This document shows positions 21,896 through 34,235 of a DNA stretch of 64,000 bases, in pieces. The stretch is taken from positions 7,361,378-7,425,377 of the forward strand of contig NC_077235.1 in assembly GCF_027887165.1 (NCBI RefSeq), written 5' to 3'. The stretch comes from Monodelphis domestica. Lineage: Eukaryota > Chordata > Mammalia > Didelphimorphia > Didelphidae. The position numbers were made by a program, and so were the translations under genes. Each line of letters starts with the position of its first letter. Position 1 is the stretch's first letter. A model generated the notes under the pieces. It was not told the DNA's origin. It ran no database searches and worked only from the letters and a program-made list of their open reading frames with translations.

Positions 21896-22889
21896 TTATA
21901 TGAAACACAACTGTTTAGGTATATTTACACCAGGACAGGAGCCCAGAGCATCCAGCACTGGTCCCTTGTGGCATGGAAGTATAATGGGGGAAGAAAGATG
22001 GGCCCTGGGAAAGGACCCTTGTGAGCATGGCAGCTCAAGGCTGGGGGAGAGCCCAGGGAGGGGGTCATCCTGAGGAAAAGCCTAAAGCATGCCTGGGGAG
22101 AGGAATAGAGGTGCCTTTTCAGTGCCCTTGGTAAAAGCCCTGTTGACACTGCCTTTGTTATGGCATTGATAAAACCAATTTAGAGCCTCAAGAGAATTCC
22201 TGCTATTTTCCTTTTGGAACACTCTTTTCCATACATATGATCTGATTGTTCTAGGAAGAAAGTGTTCATAGCCATGCAGTCACTGGTTGTTTGTTGCTCA
22301 GTCCAGAGAGGTTCAACCATGGTGAGAAAAAAGTCAGAACCTGAAACTCAAGATGGAGAGTTGTCACCTTGGTTAATTTATAGCTCACAAGTGCCCGAGC
22401 ACACAGCGGCCATTTGTCCTGGCTCAGCCCTGTGGAATGAAGGCACAAATGGAACGCCAGTGACCTGATGGTTTCCAGACAACTGCTTAGCTGTCCCCTC
22501 ACCGCACCAAAGGAGGGGATAGACAGAGAAAAGACCAGATGACAGCATGGCAGGGGCTGCCAAGCAAGCCCTGGGCTTACCAAGACAGAAGAATATGGAG
22601 AAGACACTCAGCTCGGGTACAATGAACCCAAGCCTGGGACCAGAGACCTTCTGCTCAGGCAAACAGGTATGGGCTGGGGCACAAAGGAACGCAACCCACC
22701 AAGGCTCCCAGACTCCCAAACATTGGGCTTCATGGAAGAGAAAGAATTTTGCCAGAATTGCCCAGTTCAATGATCACCCTAATCCTTCTTCCCTCTTGAC
22801 TCACCCTCATGGGAAAATGGGGCTTAGAATAAGAAGAAGAAAAGCTCCTGAGAAGGAAAGAAGTGCAGAGGACATCAAGACTGATATCT
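21896..22889. other. No recognised feature
   Basis: Overlapping short frames on both strands (for example 22547-22969 and 22378-22770) have no recognised domain. Confidence 0.5.
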
Positions 22890-23010
22890 TTTTAAAGATG
22901 AGGAAACTGAGGCCCAGGGCTGAGGAGACTCAAAATCTTCAAGTAGTAAGTGGCAGAAGTGGGATTTGAACCCAAGATTTTCTGACTTCAGATTCAGAAC
23001 TTTTTCTAGG
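22890..23010 (-). mobile_element. MIR SINE
   Basis: Reverse-orientation MIR: 'agatgaggaaactgaggccc' and 'gtgggatttgaacccaagat'. Confidence 0.85.
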
Positions 23011-23164
23011 ATGATTAATGGAATGGGTGGCTCTCACAAATTCACAGAGGGAACACTTGTCCTTTGGGGGGCAGGAAGAGAATGCCTCCACCTCGTGGTG
23101 CGTTGTGATTGGGGTGGCAGTGGTGGTAGCTATTTATGGCTCCCTGGAGGTCTAATTGGAGTTA

Positions 23165-23340
23165 TGGCCCAGTTACAGAGTTAGTAGAGCTAAGTTCGAT
23201 TTCCGTTTCTTCTATTTACTTTGTTGTTGGCAAATCATTTGTCTTGGTGCCTCAGTTTCCTCATCCCTAAAATGGGAATAATGATACTTTCCTATATAAT
23301 CTCACATGGTTGTTGCATATCCTGGTGAGAGGCATTGTAA
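23165..23340 (+). mobile_element. MIR SINE
   Basis: 'gcctcagtttcctcatccct', 'aaaatgggaataatgatact' and 'atggttgttgcatatcctgg', in MIR order. Confidence 0.8.
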
Positions 23341-23344
23341 GAAT

Positions 23345-23530
23345 AATGAAAAGGGCCTTGACTTTGGCATCAGAGAACCTGGATTAAAATTCTCCTTCTA
23401 GAACTTACCATGTGGTCTTGACCAAGTCACCTCATCTCCCTAGGTCTCAGTTTCCTTATCTGAAATATGAAATATTTGCATCAGAGGACCTCAAAGGTCC
23501 CTTCCAGCTTGAAATATATGCTCCTTTTTC
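23345..23530 (+). mobile_element. Ther-1/MIR-type CORE-SINE
   Basis: Head 'tttggcatcagagaacctgg', CORE 'accatgtggtcttgaccaag', end 'tcaaaggtcccttccagctt'. Confidence 0.8.
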
Positions 23531-23563
23531 TTCCTGGAGAAGGAACTGGCAACCCCCTCCAGT

Positions 23564-23780
23564 ATCTCTGCCAAGAAAACTCTCCAAAAAATGGAGTCAC
23601 AGAATTAGAGGTGGCTGAAACGACTGAACCACAACAATGATTTTCTCCTTATGACCTACCCAAAAGGACGGTAGTGTCCATTTTTAGTTTGAAAAAGCTC
23701 AAACCCCAACAATTCAGAGTGAAGTCTTGCCTCTTAGCAACCCCTCCTGCAGTGCTCAGATATGCTAGGAAATCCACGAT
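23564..23780 (+). repeat. Local duplication, copy B
   Basis: Partner of 21269-21489, about 2.3 kb away in the same orientation. Here the MAR1-type tail extends further upstream, to about 23531 ('ggagaaggaactggcaaccc'), so this copy keeps more of the SINE. Confidence 0.8.
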
Positions 23781-25072
23781 GCTGTCACAAACAGGGGCAG
23801 TCCCTCCAGTGAGGCAGATGGCAGCCCATTGATGCCCGGCAGTTCTGCTTCACTTCTGCCCAGTTTTGCCCCTGAGTTCACCACTTCACATCCAGGGGCC
23901 TTCCTCCCTTCCTCTTGGCATCTTGAGGATGCCAGTGAAACACAGAGCTGGCTATGAAGTTATATATAAAATACAGTATGTATATCCCATATATATAAAG
24001 TTCCCTTTCTCCATGGGACCATCCTGCCTTCCCTTTTTGGTGAAAGAAAATGTCTGTGGCTGCCCGTCGTTTCCCTTGGTAATAAGGGCTCGTCATTCGG
24101 CTTTCCATGCCAGACTAACTTTCAAAGTAACAATAAATGACAAATTCTGAGCAGCGTGATCACTGGGCTCTAATTTTCCCTTGTCGGGGTCCTGGTAAAA
24201 GCACATATTTCATGAGGAATGCATTCTCATAGTATGTGTTCCGGTCACACAGGCCATAAACAAACTAAACGACACCACAGGATAAGAGGAAGTACTTGGA
24301 GATAAAGATAGGTTTTTGTTCATGGTGACTCAACATTCAGGAGAGTGAATGAAATTCCCACCCAAGGAAGCAGAACACCAACTCTCTGTTCATTCTGTCA
24401 GTCTGGATAGGTTTGTGCCCCACTCAGGAGGGAGAAAAAAAAAGAGTAGAAAACGGAAGTTGCATTCTGGGAAATGCAACAAATCAAACTGGAAGCCCTT
24501 CCTTGATGGGATGAAGGGTAGGAGGGCACAGAATGATTAGGCATTTAGAGAATGAGAAGCCAAAGAGTATGTAGAGGCGTAGTCAGAATGGTGAAGTACA
24601 GCTCCAAGGGCCTGTCATCTGATCGTCTGCTGAAGGCTCTGGGCATGTTTAACCAAGAGAAGGGAAGACTCAGGGCAGTAACAGTACTTGTGGAGAAGAA
24701 TGTTTCTGGTTAGTCCCAGAGAGCAGAAACAGGAGCCATGGAAAGGGGGCAAAGTATAGGGACAAATGGAGATTTAAAGAAAGGATACATTTCCCTACAA
24801 TTAGAGCCGTGAAATTGCTGAGAGAGAATTCTGGAGCAAAATAGGGGTAGAGATCTTCAAAGGTCAAACAGATGCCTTCAGTTGCTTGATTTTCAAAACC
24901 TTCTTTCTGAATAAAATCAGTGGAGCCAGTATATGAAGGGACGCTATCAATTAGCACACATAACTAATCCAAAAAGGAATTGGTAGTCCCAATCGGAATA
25001 CGTCCTGAAGCTCTGGCTCCAGGTCTAGGACGCTGACAAGTTGAAACTCTCCTGAAGGAGACTGGAAACTGT
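23781..25072. other. No recognised feature
   Basis: No supportable gene or repeat. Frames at 23866-24150 and 24670-24957 are short and anonymous. Confidence 0.5.
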
Positions 25073-25435
25073 TTCACATGTAGAGGGGTTGGAGGAACTG
25101 AGGATATTTCACTTGGAGAAAGAAGCCTGGAGTGCAGTGGAAGGAATGATCGTAGCCTTCACTTATTTGATAGATGCTTTGCCAGAGAAGGATTAGTCTT
25201 GTTCTCTTTAGCCCTGGAGATGAGGACAATGGCCAATCAACAGAAACTCCAGGTTTAGCTCACCCCAAGAAAAATTCCCCAAATAACTAGAGGTGGCCAA
25301 GACTCAGATGGTCTGACTTGAGATGCACTACATTTCCTGACTACTGGTGGACTTCAATCAGAGAGAGTGTTGTAGAGGAAATTCATGGTTTCGGTAAAGG
25401 AGAGACTCTATAGATGTCCTTTCCAACTCCTCAGT
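25073..25435 (+). mobile_element. CR1/L3 LINE 3' end
   Basis: Follows the end of CR1-type ORF2 and its short 3' UTR: 'gaggaactgaggatatttca', 'agccttcacttatttgatag', 'ggattagtcttgttctcttt', 'agagagtgttgtagaggaaa' and 'ctatagatgtcctttccaac', all in CR1/L3 order. Very old; stops throughout. Confidence 0.75.
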
Positions 25436-25650
25436 CTGTGTTGGTGAACCTATGGAACCTATGCCAGAGAGGGCTGCTCCCTTCCCCCTCTCCACCACTC
25501 CTGAGGACATTTCTCACATGACCCATCCCTCTGTTTAACAGCCCAATGGGAGTGCTTCCTCCCTCCCCTGTCTGGGGTAAGTGGGCAGCTCACATGCAGC
25601 ATGAGGGTTGAAGTTTGGGCACTCGGTCTCTAAAAGGTTCTCCATCACCA
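25436..25650 (+). mobile_element. Short hAT family A, copy 1
   Basis: Left end 'ctgtgttggtgaacctatgg', 'gccagagagggctgctccct', right end 'tctctaaaaggttctccatc'. The flanks 'tcctcagt' and 'tcctaggc' agree at 5 of 8 bases. Too short to encode transposase. Confidence 0.75.
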
Positions 25651-25658
25651 TCCTAGGC

Positions 25659-26145
25659 TCTGATTCTAAAACACTTCTTAATGTTTTTTTGTGCAATAGA
25701 CCCCTTTGGCAACCTAGGGGTGGCTATGGATCACTGCTCAGAATACTGTTTTTAAATGTATACAACAAAATACACAGCATTACAAAGAAAACTCAAAACT
25801 CATGAACATGCATATATCATTTTTTCCCTAGTCAAGTGGCACAGTGGATAGGGTGCCAGACGTGGAGGCAGAGAGACAAGTTCAAATCTGGCCTCAAACA
25901 TTTACTAGCTGTGTAGCCTCTGTTTGCCTCATCTATAAAATGGGGATAATAACTGCACCCACCTACCAGGGTTGTTGTAAGGCACAAATCAGATCATATT
26001 TGTAAAAAAGCTCTCAGCACAGTACGTGATATCTAGTAAGTGCTATATCTGTGTGATCATAAGTTATTATTGTTAATATTAGCATAATTCCTATCCAAGT
26101 TCACATACTCTTTGGAACCCAGGTCAGGAACCCCTGCTCCAGATA
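25659..26145 (+). mobile_element. hAT family B element, split by a CORE-SINE
   Basis: Left part 25659-25827 has 'aaacacttcttaatgttttt', 'tagacccctttggcaaccta' and 'cagaatactgtttttaaatg'. Right part 26086-26145 ends 'aggtcaggaacccctgctcc', like a hAT inverted end CAGGGGTTCTTAACC read backward. The SINE at 25828-26085 interrupts it. Confidence 0.65.
25828..26085 (+). mobile_element. Ther-1/MIR-type CORE-SINE inside hAT family B
   Basis: Head 'aagtggcacagtggataggg', CORE 'tactagctgtgtagcctctg', 'aaaatggggataataactgc', end 'ctagtaagtgctatatctgt'. Confidence 0.9.
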
Positions 26146-26964
26146 GGAAGCCACGAAGATGAAGTGGGGGAGAATGGAAAACAAATTGACAAGGTGCCTG
26201 GCTAAGTGAAGTTAGTGCTGGTTTCCCAGGTTCTTGGCTAGAAGTCCATAATGGTCCTTCAGGGCTGAACCTAATTCCCTTTTGCCTCTGGTCAAAGAAG
26301 AGAAAGATGGAGAGAGCCAAGTCATCTCGGGGCCTGCTTTGCTTGGCTGGGAGTCCGAGGTATGTATTGAGATGCCCCCCAATGTGGGCTGGAACCTGCT
26401 CAGGGCTTGGTGTCCCCTGGTTTCCCAACTGTAGCTCAGCCTTGCCTGAGAAGCCCCTTGGCGGCCCCATGCCAGTAGCTACATCATCGATGACTTCCAA
26501 TGTGGGGTTTGCAAGGCACTCACTGGAAGCAGTCAAACTCACACAAATGCTCAGGGAAAATGAGCCTCCTGTTCCTCCAAATCACTGGGCAAATACTCCA
26601 GAGGCTCTTGGCTAATGGCATCTCTGGGGAACCCAGTGGAATGACCCCGATGCCAGTCCAACCTTTGAAGCAATAGCCACCCTCTCCCAGCCTGGCCGCT
26701 GGCTGACATGGCGGCTGCCAATGGAGTCTCATTGAAGCCAGATCACCTGAGTGGCTCTCAGAGTCCACCCTCTATTCTCCTGTGACTCAGACAAAGGCAG
26801 GCCTGGGCCAAGACAACAATCCTTTGAGGTTCTTGGCAGCATTTTGACTTCGGACACCTCCAAAGGAACCTGCAAAGATCGTCTCATTCGCCTTCCTGCT
26901 GGTCCTTGGCTTTGTCTCCTGCTGCTTGGATACAAAAACCTTAGGTCAGCTATGATAGTTGGAT
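26146..26964. other. No recognised feature
   Basis: A 161-codon minus-strand frame (26057-26542) starts in this stretch but runs through the hAT end and the SINE, so it is not a gene. Confidence 0.5.
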
Positions 26965-27120
26965 AACTGGCAGGGCCCTTAAAGTCTAGCTTGTCCAACC
27001 CTTATTTGATTGACAAGGAAACCCAGAGGGCAAAGAACTTGTCCAAGGTCACATAGGCAATGAACCCAGAGGCAAATTTCAAGTCCAGGTCGTGGGACTC
27101 CAAATCCATTATACTAGGTA
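26965..27120 (-). mobile_element. MIR SINE
   Basis: 'gacaaggaaacccagagggc', 'acttgtccaaggtcacatag', in reverse MIR order. Confidence 0.75.
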
Positions 27121-27540
27121 GGTCCCAACCTGCTCCAGCATCGCCTTCTTGGTATTGTGACCTCAGTTTCCCTTTACGTAAAGGGGTCCTGGAGCCAGGC
27201 TGAGAAAACCAACTTAAATTTTCAGTGTGGCCTTGATTTTATTGGCTGTGCATGATCTAGACTTGAGAACGTGATGGATCAAGTGCTCATAACACAGAAT
27301 AAACTTCAGAGTATATCCTGCCCTTCAGAGCCCTAGCCCAGAGACACTGACCAGCATGTTTGCTTATTAGACATAGACTCCACTCAGTTCTAGATGTTAG
27401 TGGAAAGAAGAAGCCTTGATAACAGGAGAGAAGAAATCATTCGAATGTGGACTTCCTTTACGGCCTACAATCATCGGCACATTTCCTCCAGCATTCTCCC
27501 ATCTTGCATCTGCTCATTAAAAAAAAACAACAATAAAAAA

Positions 27541-27706
27541 ACAACCCTTACCTTCTGAGAATCAAAATCCAAGGCAGAAGAGTAGTTAAGGGCTAAGCAA
27601 TGGGGGTCAAGTGACTTACCCAGGGTCATGCAGCCAGGAAGTATCTGAAGCCAGATTGGAAGCCAGGATTGGCTCTCTATCCACTGAGCCACCTAGCTTC
27701 CCCTAC
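27541..27706 (-). mobile_element. Marsupial CORE-SINE
   Basis: From the tail 'acaacccttaccttctgaga' through 'gtgacttacccagggtcatg' to the head 'ccactgagccacctagcttc'. Confidence 0.9.
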
Positions 27707-27887
27707 TTTCATATCTTTTCTATAGGTTCTTATTTATGTAGAGGTTGTCTCTCCAGATAGTATATAAGCTTCTCAATCAAACAGTAAACATAGTCAAGAT
27801 TCTTCCACTTTTATGCTCCACTGCCTAGCATACACAGGGAACACTTAAGAAATGACCATAATAATCTAGTAATTGATAAATTTACCA

Positions 27888-28250
27888 TATGACAAAAACT
27901 GCTGGGAAAACTGGAAACACTCTGGCAGAAGCTATGTATAGACCAACATCTCACACCATATACCAAGAGAAGGGCACAATGAGTGTGCAATTTAGACATA
28001 AAGACTGATACTATAAATGAATTAGGGGAACATGGAAAATGTAGCCATCTATGGATAAGAGAAGAGTTTCTAAGCAAACAAGAGATAGAGAGGGTTATGG
28101 GAAATCAAATGGATAATTTTGAAGTATATGATATTAAAAAGGTTTTGTATAAATAGAATTAATGTAGCTAAAATTAGTAGGAAAACAGTAAACTGAGAGA
28201 AAAAATTACAGGAAATTTCTCTGAGAGGGGGTTCCTATACCACATGTTCT
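27888..28250 (+). mobile_element. L1 ORF2 fragment, old
   Basis: Matches the ORF2 C-terminal half ('DKNCWENW', 'NISHHIPREGH', 'LKRFCINRINVAKISRKTVN'), equivalent to 30960-31290. Many stops. Older than the L1s at 11227 and 29150. Confidence 0.8.
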
Positions 28251-28341
28251 AACCCTGTTCCCTCATTTGGCCCCAGGCTGCCTTTCCTAGGATCTAGTTA
28301 TCATGTTGCCCATCTTCCTGTCCAACTCTGAAAGTCTAGCC

Positions 28342-28537
28342 CAGTAATGGCTAAACTTTTAGAGACCAAGTGCCCAAACTGCAACCCTTACCCCAGACAG
28401 GGGAGGAAGAGAGGAAGGGCCCCCATTGAGTGACTGGACAGAGGGGCAAGTCACGTGAGAAATGTCCTCAGTCACACGTGGAGAAGGGGAAGGGAACAGC
28501 CTCCTCTAGCATGAGTGCCATAGGTTCACCAATATGG
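28342..28537 (-). mobile_element. Short hAT family A, copy 2
   Basis: Reverse orientation to copy 1: starts 'cagtaatggctaaactttta', ends 'aggttcaccaatatgg'. Flanked by a perfect 8-bp duplication 'gtctagcc' at 28334-28341 and 28538-28545, as expected for hAT insertion. Confidence 0.85.
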
Positions 28538-28655
28538 GTCTAGCCCATCCCCTCTCCAGGAGCTGCTTAACCCTGACCCTTATTTTTGCCCCAAGTAAAA
28601 TAATTTGAAGTTTTAATTCTAGATACAATAAAATCTTTGCTGTCATCAGTTTGGA

Positions 28656-28676
28656 ACACACACACACACACACACA
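28656..28676. repeat. (AC)n microsatellite
   Basis: About 10 dinucleotide units followed by 'atata'. Confidence 0.95.
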
Positions 28677-28984
28677 TATAAACAAAGCCTTACTGGATGT
28701 TCATTTGACCTTCACAGAAGAAATGAAATTGTCCAAAGTCGAACACAATTGATGCCAACAATTTGATATGATGTTAGGAAATATTTTTCACATTTTTTAA
28801 ATTTCCTTTGTTAATTTCAATAAAATGTATTGTGTCTTTATATTTAAATTTTCTTCTATCAACTCCTAGGTTTTCCACTAGGTTATCATGACATCACCTC
28901 AATCTCCATATGAATTTTCCAACCTTGCTGGCTGCCTTTCTGTTAGTCAGACATGGCGCTGAATCTCCCATCTCCCCAGCTTTC

Positions 28985-29115
28985 ACTGGTTGTTGTTACA
29001 CATGCCTGGGGTGCATTCTACCTCTTGGAATTCCTGTTTTGTTCAAGACTTTGCTTGTATCTCTAACAACTAGCACAGTGACTGATACATAATAAGCATT
29101 TAATAAATACACAAT
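28985..29115 (+). mobile_element. L2 LINE 3' end
   Basis: 'ctagcacagtgactgataca' and 'aagcatttaataaata' are the L2 3' terminus. Confidence 0.6.
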
Positions 29116-29149
29116 GACTAATTGAAAAAGAATCCTTTCCATCTCATGC

Positions 29150-32100
29150 TCAGCATGCAACTTAAAAAATTAGAAACTGAACAAATTAAAGATCCCCAGA
29201 TAAAAACTAAACTGGAAATCCTAAAAATCAAAGGCGAAATTAATAAAATTGAAAGTGAAAGAACTATTGAACTAAGACTAGAAGCTGATACATTGAAAGA
29301 AAAACAAATAAAATAAACAAAGTACTAATTAATATAATAAAACAAGAAAGAAGAAAATCAAATCAACAGTATCTAAGATGAAAAGGGAGACCTCACCTCT
29401 AATGAAGAAGAAAATAAGGCAATTATTAAAAACTATTTTGCCCAATTATATGGCAATAAACATACCAATCTAGGTGATATGGATGAATACTTACAAAAAT
29501 ATAAATTGCCGAGATTAACAAAAGAGGAAATAGAATTCTTAAGTAATCCCGTATCAGAAAAAGAAATTGAACAAGCCATCAAAAAACTCCCTAAGAAAAA
29601 ATCCCCAGGGCCAGATGGATTCCCAAGTGAATTCTATAAAACATTTAAAGAACAACTAATCCCAATACTATACAAACTATTTGACATAATAAGCAAAGAA
29701 GGAGTTTTACCAAATCCCTTTTATGACACAAACATGGTACTGATTCCAAAGCCAGGCAGGTCAAAAACAGAGAAAGAAAACTACAGACCAATCTCCTTAA
29801 TGAACATAGATGCAAAAATCTTAAATAGGATACTAGCAAAAAGACTCTATCAAGTGATCATGAGGATTATTTACTATGATCAGGTGGGATTTATACCAGG
29901 AATGCAAGGATGGTTCAGTGTTCGGAAAACCATCTACATAATTGACCATATCAACAAGCAAACCAACAAAAATCACATGACTATCTCAATAGATGAAGAA
30001 AAAGCCTTTAACAAAATGCAATACTCATTCTAATAAAAAACACTAGAAAGTATAGAAATAGAAGGGCCTTTCCTAAAAATAGTAAACAGTATATATTGAA
30101 AACCATCAGCAAGTATCATCTGCAATGGGGATAAAATAGATGCATTCCCAATAAGATCAGGAGTGAAACAAGGATGCCCATTATCACCTCTACTATTTGA
30201 CATTGTACTAGAAACACTAGCAGTAGCAATTAGAGAAGAAAAAGAAATTGAAGGTATTAAAATAGGCAGTGAGGAGACCAAGCTATTACTCTTTGCAGGT
30301 GATATGATGGTATATTTAAAGAGTTCTAGCGAATCAACCAAAAAGCTAGTGGAAATACTCAACAACTTTAGCAAAGTTGCAGGATACAAAATAAACCCAC
30401 ATAAATCATGAGCATTTCTATATATTTCCAACACATCTTAGCAGCAAGAGTTAGAAAGAGAAATTCCATTTAAAATCACTCTAAATAATATAAAATTCTT
30501 AGGAATCTATTTGCCAAGACAAAAACAGGAACTATATGAACACAACTACAAAACACTCTCCACACAATTAAAACTAGATCTTAACAATTGGAAAAACATT
30601 GATTGCTCATGGGTGGGATGAACTAACATAATACAAATGACAATCCTACCCAAATTAATTTACTTATTTAGTGCCACACCCACTGACCTACTAAAAACTT
30701 TTTTACTGAATTAGAAAAAACATATCAAAGTTCATTTGGAAGAACAAAAGATCCAGGGAAATCATGAAAAAAAAATGTGAAGGAAGGTGGCCTTGCAGTC
30801 CCAGATCTCAAACTATACTATAAAGCAGTGGTCATCAAACAATATGGTACTGGCTAAGAGACAGAAAGGAGGACCAGTGGAATAGACTTGGGCTAAGTGA
30901 CCTCAGCAAGACAGTCTATGATAAACCCAAAGATTCCAGCTTTTGGGATCAAAACACACTATTTGATAAAAAAAAACTGCTGGGAAAATTGCAAGACAGT
31001 ATGGGAGAGATTAGGTTTGGATCAACACCTCACACCCTACACCAAGATAAATTCAGAATGGGTGAATGACTTGAATATAAAGAAGGAAATTATAATTAAG
31101 TGAACATAGAATAGTTTACCTGTCAGATATATGGGAAAGGAAAGATTTTTAAGGCCAAGCTAGTGATAGAGAATATTACAAAATATAAAATGAATAATTT
31201 GTATTACTTTAAATTTAAAAGGTTTTGTACAAACAAAACCAATGCAACCAGAATGAGAAGGGAAGTAGTAAATTGGGAAAAAATCTTCATAACAAAAACC
31301 TCTCAAAAAAGTCTAATTACTCAAATTTATAAGGAGCTAAATCAGTTGTACAAAAAAAATCAAGCCTTTCACAAATTGATAAATGGACAAGAGACATGAA
31401 TAACAAATTTTCAGAGAAAGAAATTAAAACTATCAATAAGCACATGAAAAAGTATTCTAAATCTCTTATAATCAGAGAAATGCAAATCAAACCAACTCTG
31501 AGGTACCACCTCCCACCTAGCAGATTAGCTAATATTACATCAAAGGAAAGTAATACATTTTGGAGGGGATGTGGCAAAATTGGGACATTAAAACACTGCT
31601 GGTGGTGTTGTGAATTAATCCAACCATTCTGGAAGGCTATTTGGAACTATGCCCAAAGGGTGCGAAAAGTCTGTCTGCCCTTTGATCCAGCCATAACACT
31701 GCTGGGTTTGTACCCAAAAGAGATAATAAGGAAAAAGTCCGTGTACAAAAATATTTGTAGCTGTGCTCTTTGTAGTGGCAAAAAACTGGAAAATGAGAGG
31801 ATGCACTTTGATTGGGGAGTGGCTGAATAAATTGTGGTGTCTGTTGGTGATGGAATACTATTGTGCTCAAAGGAATAATGAACTGGAGGAATTCCATATT
31901 ATGAGAAGGGAATTTATATTTTGATTTGATCAATCAGTGATTGAGACTTTCCTTCCATTTGTTTTTAATTTGGGCCAATCAGCAGCCAGGGAATTGACCC
32001 ATAGTCACTACCCACTGACTGGTGCCAGGCTAATTGAGGAATTGTGATTGGTTTCTGGGAAGTGATATAAGAAAGCTAATGGATGTAGGCTAGGACATTC

Positions 32101-32665
32101 TTCATCTCCATTCTATATTTCTCTCTTATTTTCTTTTTCATATTAATAAATCTAGCTACTAAAAGTCTTGTGACTTAAGGGTTAATTACAATTTTGGCAA
32201 CCACCCATTCTAACCATTACAATGAGAACTGGAATGACCTCCAGGAACTGATGCAGAGTGAAAGGAGCAGAACCAGGAGAACATTATACAGAGACTGATA
32301 CACTGTGGCACAATAGAATGTAATGGACTTCTCTACTAGCAGCAATGCAGTGATCCAGGACAATTCTGAGGGACTTATGAGAAAGAACATTATCCACATC
32401 CAGAGAAAGAACAGTGGGAATAGAAAAGCAGAAGAAAAACATATGATTGATCACATGGTTTGATGGGGATATGATTGGGGATGTTGACTTTAAATGATTG
32501 CTCTATTGTAAATATTAATATGGAAATAGGTTTCAAACAATGACACATGTATAACCCAGTGGAATTGTTCATCCACTCTGGGAGGGGAGAGGGAGGAGGG
32601 AAGGGAAAAAACATGAATCATGTAACCATGGGAAAATATTCTAATTTAATTAATTAAATAAACAA
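29150..32665 (+). mobile_element. L1 LINE, 5'-truncated in ORF2
   Basis: Begins in the ORF2 linker ('LKKLETEQIKDPQIKTKLEI') and runs to the 3' UTR tail near 32665. A 184-codon frame at 29479-30033 holds the RT fingers and palm ('[20 protein letters not shown]', '[20 protein letters not shown]', '[12 protein letters not shown]'-like). At 30163-30411 come '[20 protein letters not shown]' and '[10 protein letters not shown]', where the YADD-type catalytic box reads AGDM, so one catalytic Asp is lost. The C-terminal domain follows to about 31890. An LTR-like fossil splits the end of ORF2. It is the best preserved L1 here, yet has several frameshifts and stops. Confidence 0.95.
31902..32221 (+). 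mobile_element. Solo-LTR-like fossil inside the L1
   Basis: About 320 bp of non-L1 sequence interrupts the L1 and begins and ends as TG...CA. It has LTR-like parts in order: a CCAAT-type 'gattggttt', an A/T box 'gatataag', a polyadenylation word 'aataaa', and an end rich in 'ttttggcaacca'. It is younger than the host L1. Exact ends and family are uncertain. Confidence 0.6.
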
Positions 32666-32680
32666 AAATTTAAAATGCCC

Positions 32681-32984
32681 TATAATAAAAGCTTAACTAC
32701 TTTTTGGTTTAAAAAAATTATTACCTCCTTTCAATTGTCATTGTAGATAATGGAGGATAATAACTTCCCCCTTTTAACTACCCATACTAAGACACTGGGA
32801 AGTGATAATAGTGGGCGGAGATATATCATTCTATTCCTGCTAAGATAGTAAAGCTAAAATTCAAGATCAGAAAGTATCAGAAACCAGAGCTCTTTCCACT
32901 TTGTCACATGGCTATTTTTCCCCTCCATTTTCCTTTCCAACTTTTCTCTTCCATTCCCACTGCCACAAACCAAGTCTGGGCTCT
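32681..32984. other. No recognised feature
   Basis: AT-rich left part; nothing recognised. Confidence 0.5.
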
Positions 32985-33190
32985 GCTTCATGCTTCTGCT
33001 ATTGTAATAACCTCCTCGTTGATGTCCCTGGACCCGGTATGGAGGCCATCAGGTATACCACTGCCAAACTAATCTTCCTTAACCATAGCTCCTATGATGG
33101 CACCCCCCAATTCAAAAGTCTTTAATGATCCCTCTACTTCCCACTCTAGAAAACCCAAATTCCTTTTCCTGGTTTCCAGGACCCACCCTC
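32985..33190 (+). mobile_element. L2 LINE fragment
   Basis: 'tctgctattgtaataacctc' and 'taccactgccaaactaatct' follow the L2 ORF2 C-terminal coding order. Confidence 0.7.
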
Positions 33191-33195
33191 TCTAT

Positions 33196-33225
33196 TATCA
33201 TTATTATCAGTAATAATAATAATAA
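33196..33225. repeat. (AAT)n microsatellite
   Basis: Imperfect ATT/AAT repeats at the join between L2 and MIR. Confidence 0.8.
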
Positions 33226-33227
33226 TA

Positions 33228-33390
33228 CACTGATATTCAGGCCTCAGGGTCCCAACGCCCTTTCCTCCCAACAACCCTGTGAGTGAAGTGGTGGCAAATG
33301 CTATCATTCTCATTTTGACAATGAGGAAATTGAGCTTGTGCTCAATTGTGAGATGGTTTCTGACTGCCTAATGCAGAGCTCTTGAAGGCT
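33228..33390 (-). mobile_element. MIR SINE
   Basis: 'caacaaccctgtgagtgaag', 'tcattttgacaatgaggaaa' and 'gcctaatgcagagctcttga', in reverse MIR order. Confidence 0.75.
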
Positions 33391-34119
33391 ATTCATGTGA
33401 CCAGTGGCCAGTGGGGTAGGGGTGAGGGACAGTGGATCTAGGAGTAAATTGAATCCTGACTACCGTAGGACCATCCGAAACAGGAAGAGCTTTCTGAAAA
33501 CTTGCTTCTTGGATAATTGGTCTGCCATAGAAGACAGGCATGCCAATTCCCAGTCACCCGGGAGCCCCAGGATATCGGACAAATGTCTATTCAAGGAAAC
33601 TGACATTTCTGCATTGTCTATGAGCACATCTTTGGAGTTAGAAACATGAAAAAGGCCCTTCACTTGGTCAACAAGGGGGATTCTTGTTCAGAATTTCACC
33701 CTCTGGAGAGAAGCTATTCCTAAGAAAGAATTTCCCAGTTCTGCCAAGATGACCCCTAAGATGGGTGATCGAAGGGAATAAAGAGCCTTTTAAAACATAT
33801 GGTTAACTGAGACATGCTTTTTCATCTGCCAGTATGTGCTGTAATCATAATAGTACCTAAACTGTGGGCACATGTTCAATGTTCAATGACTGACTGACTA
33901 GACTATGAAGGCAAAGTATGAATGTTTCCACGAAAATGAAATCTTAAACTAGAATATTATGAAAGATCATCCGGTCTGTTCTGGGAAATTAACCCAAATC
34001 CTAGGAAGCCTTTTACTCAAAAGAGCATTACAAGAACATCTCCATGGAGGAAACTCCATTTTGACAGAGTAGCCAGCTCAGCCGCATGGATGGAGAGTGA
34101 GGAAGGTTTGGGCGCCAAC
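33391..34119. other. No recognised feature
   Basis: Nothing recognised on either strand. Confidence 0.5.
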
Positions 34120-34235
34120 TGGAAAACAGCAGAGGACCAAAGAGGAAAAATGACTTGTCTGAGATCACCCATTTGGTTAGGAAAAGAGCCAGGATCGAAT
34201 CCCAAGTCCCCTGACTCCAAACCCAGGCCAAATGA
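34120..34235 (-). mobile_element. MIR SINE
   Basis: 'gacttgtctgagatcaccca' and 'agccaggatcgaatcccaag'. Confidence 0.7.

Noticed and set aside
26057-26542. 161-codon minus-strand frame
   Set aside because: It crosses a hAT end and a SINE, with no recognised domain.
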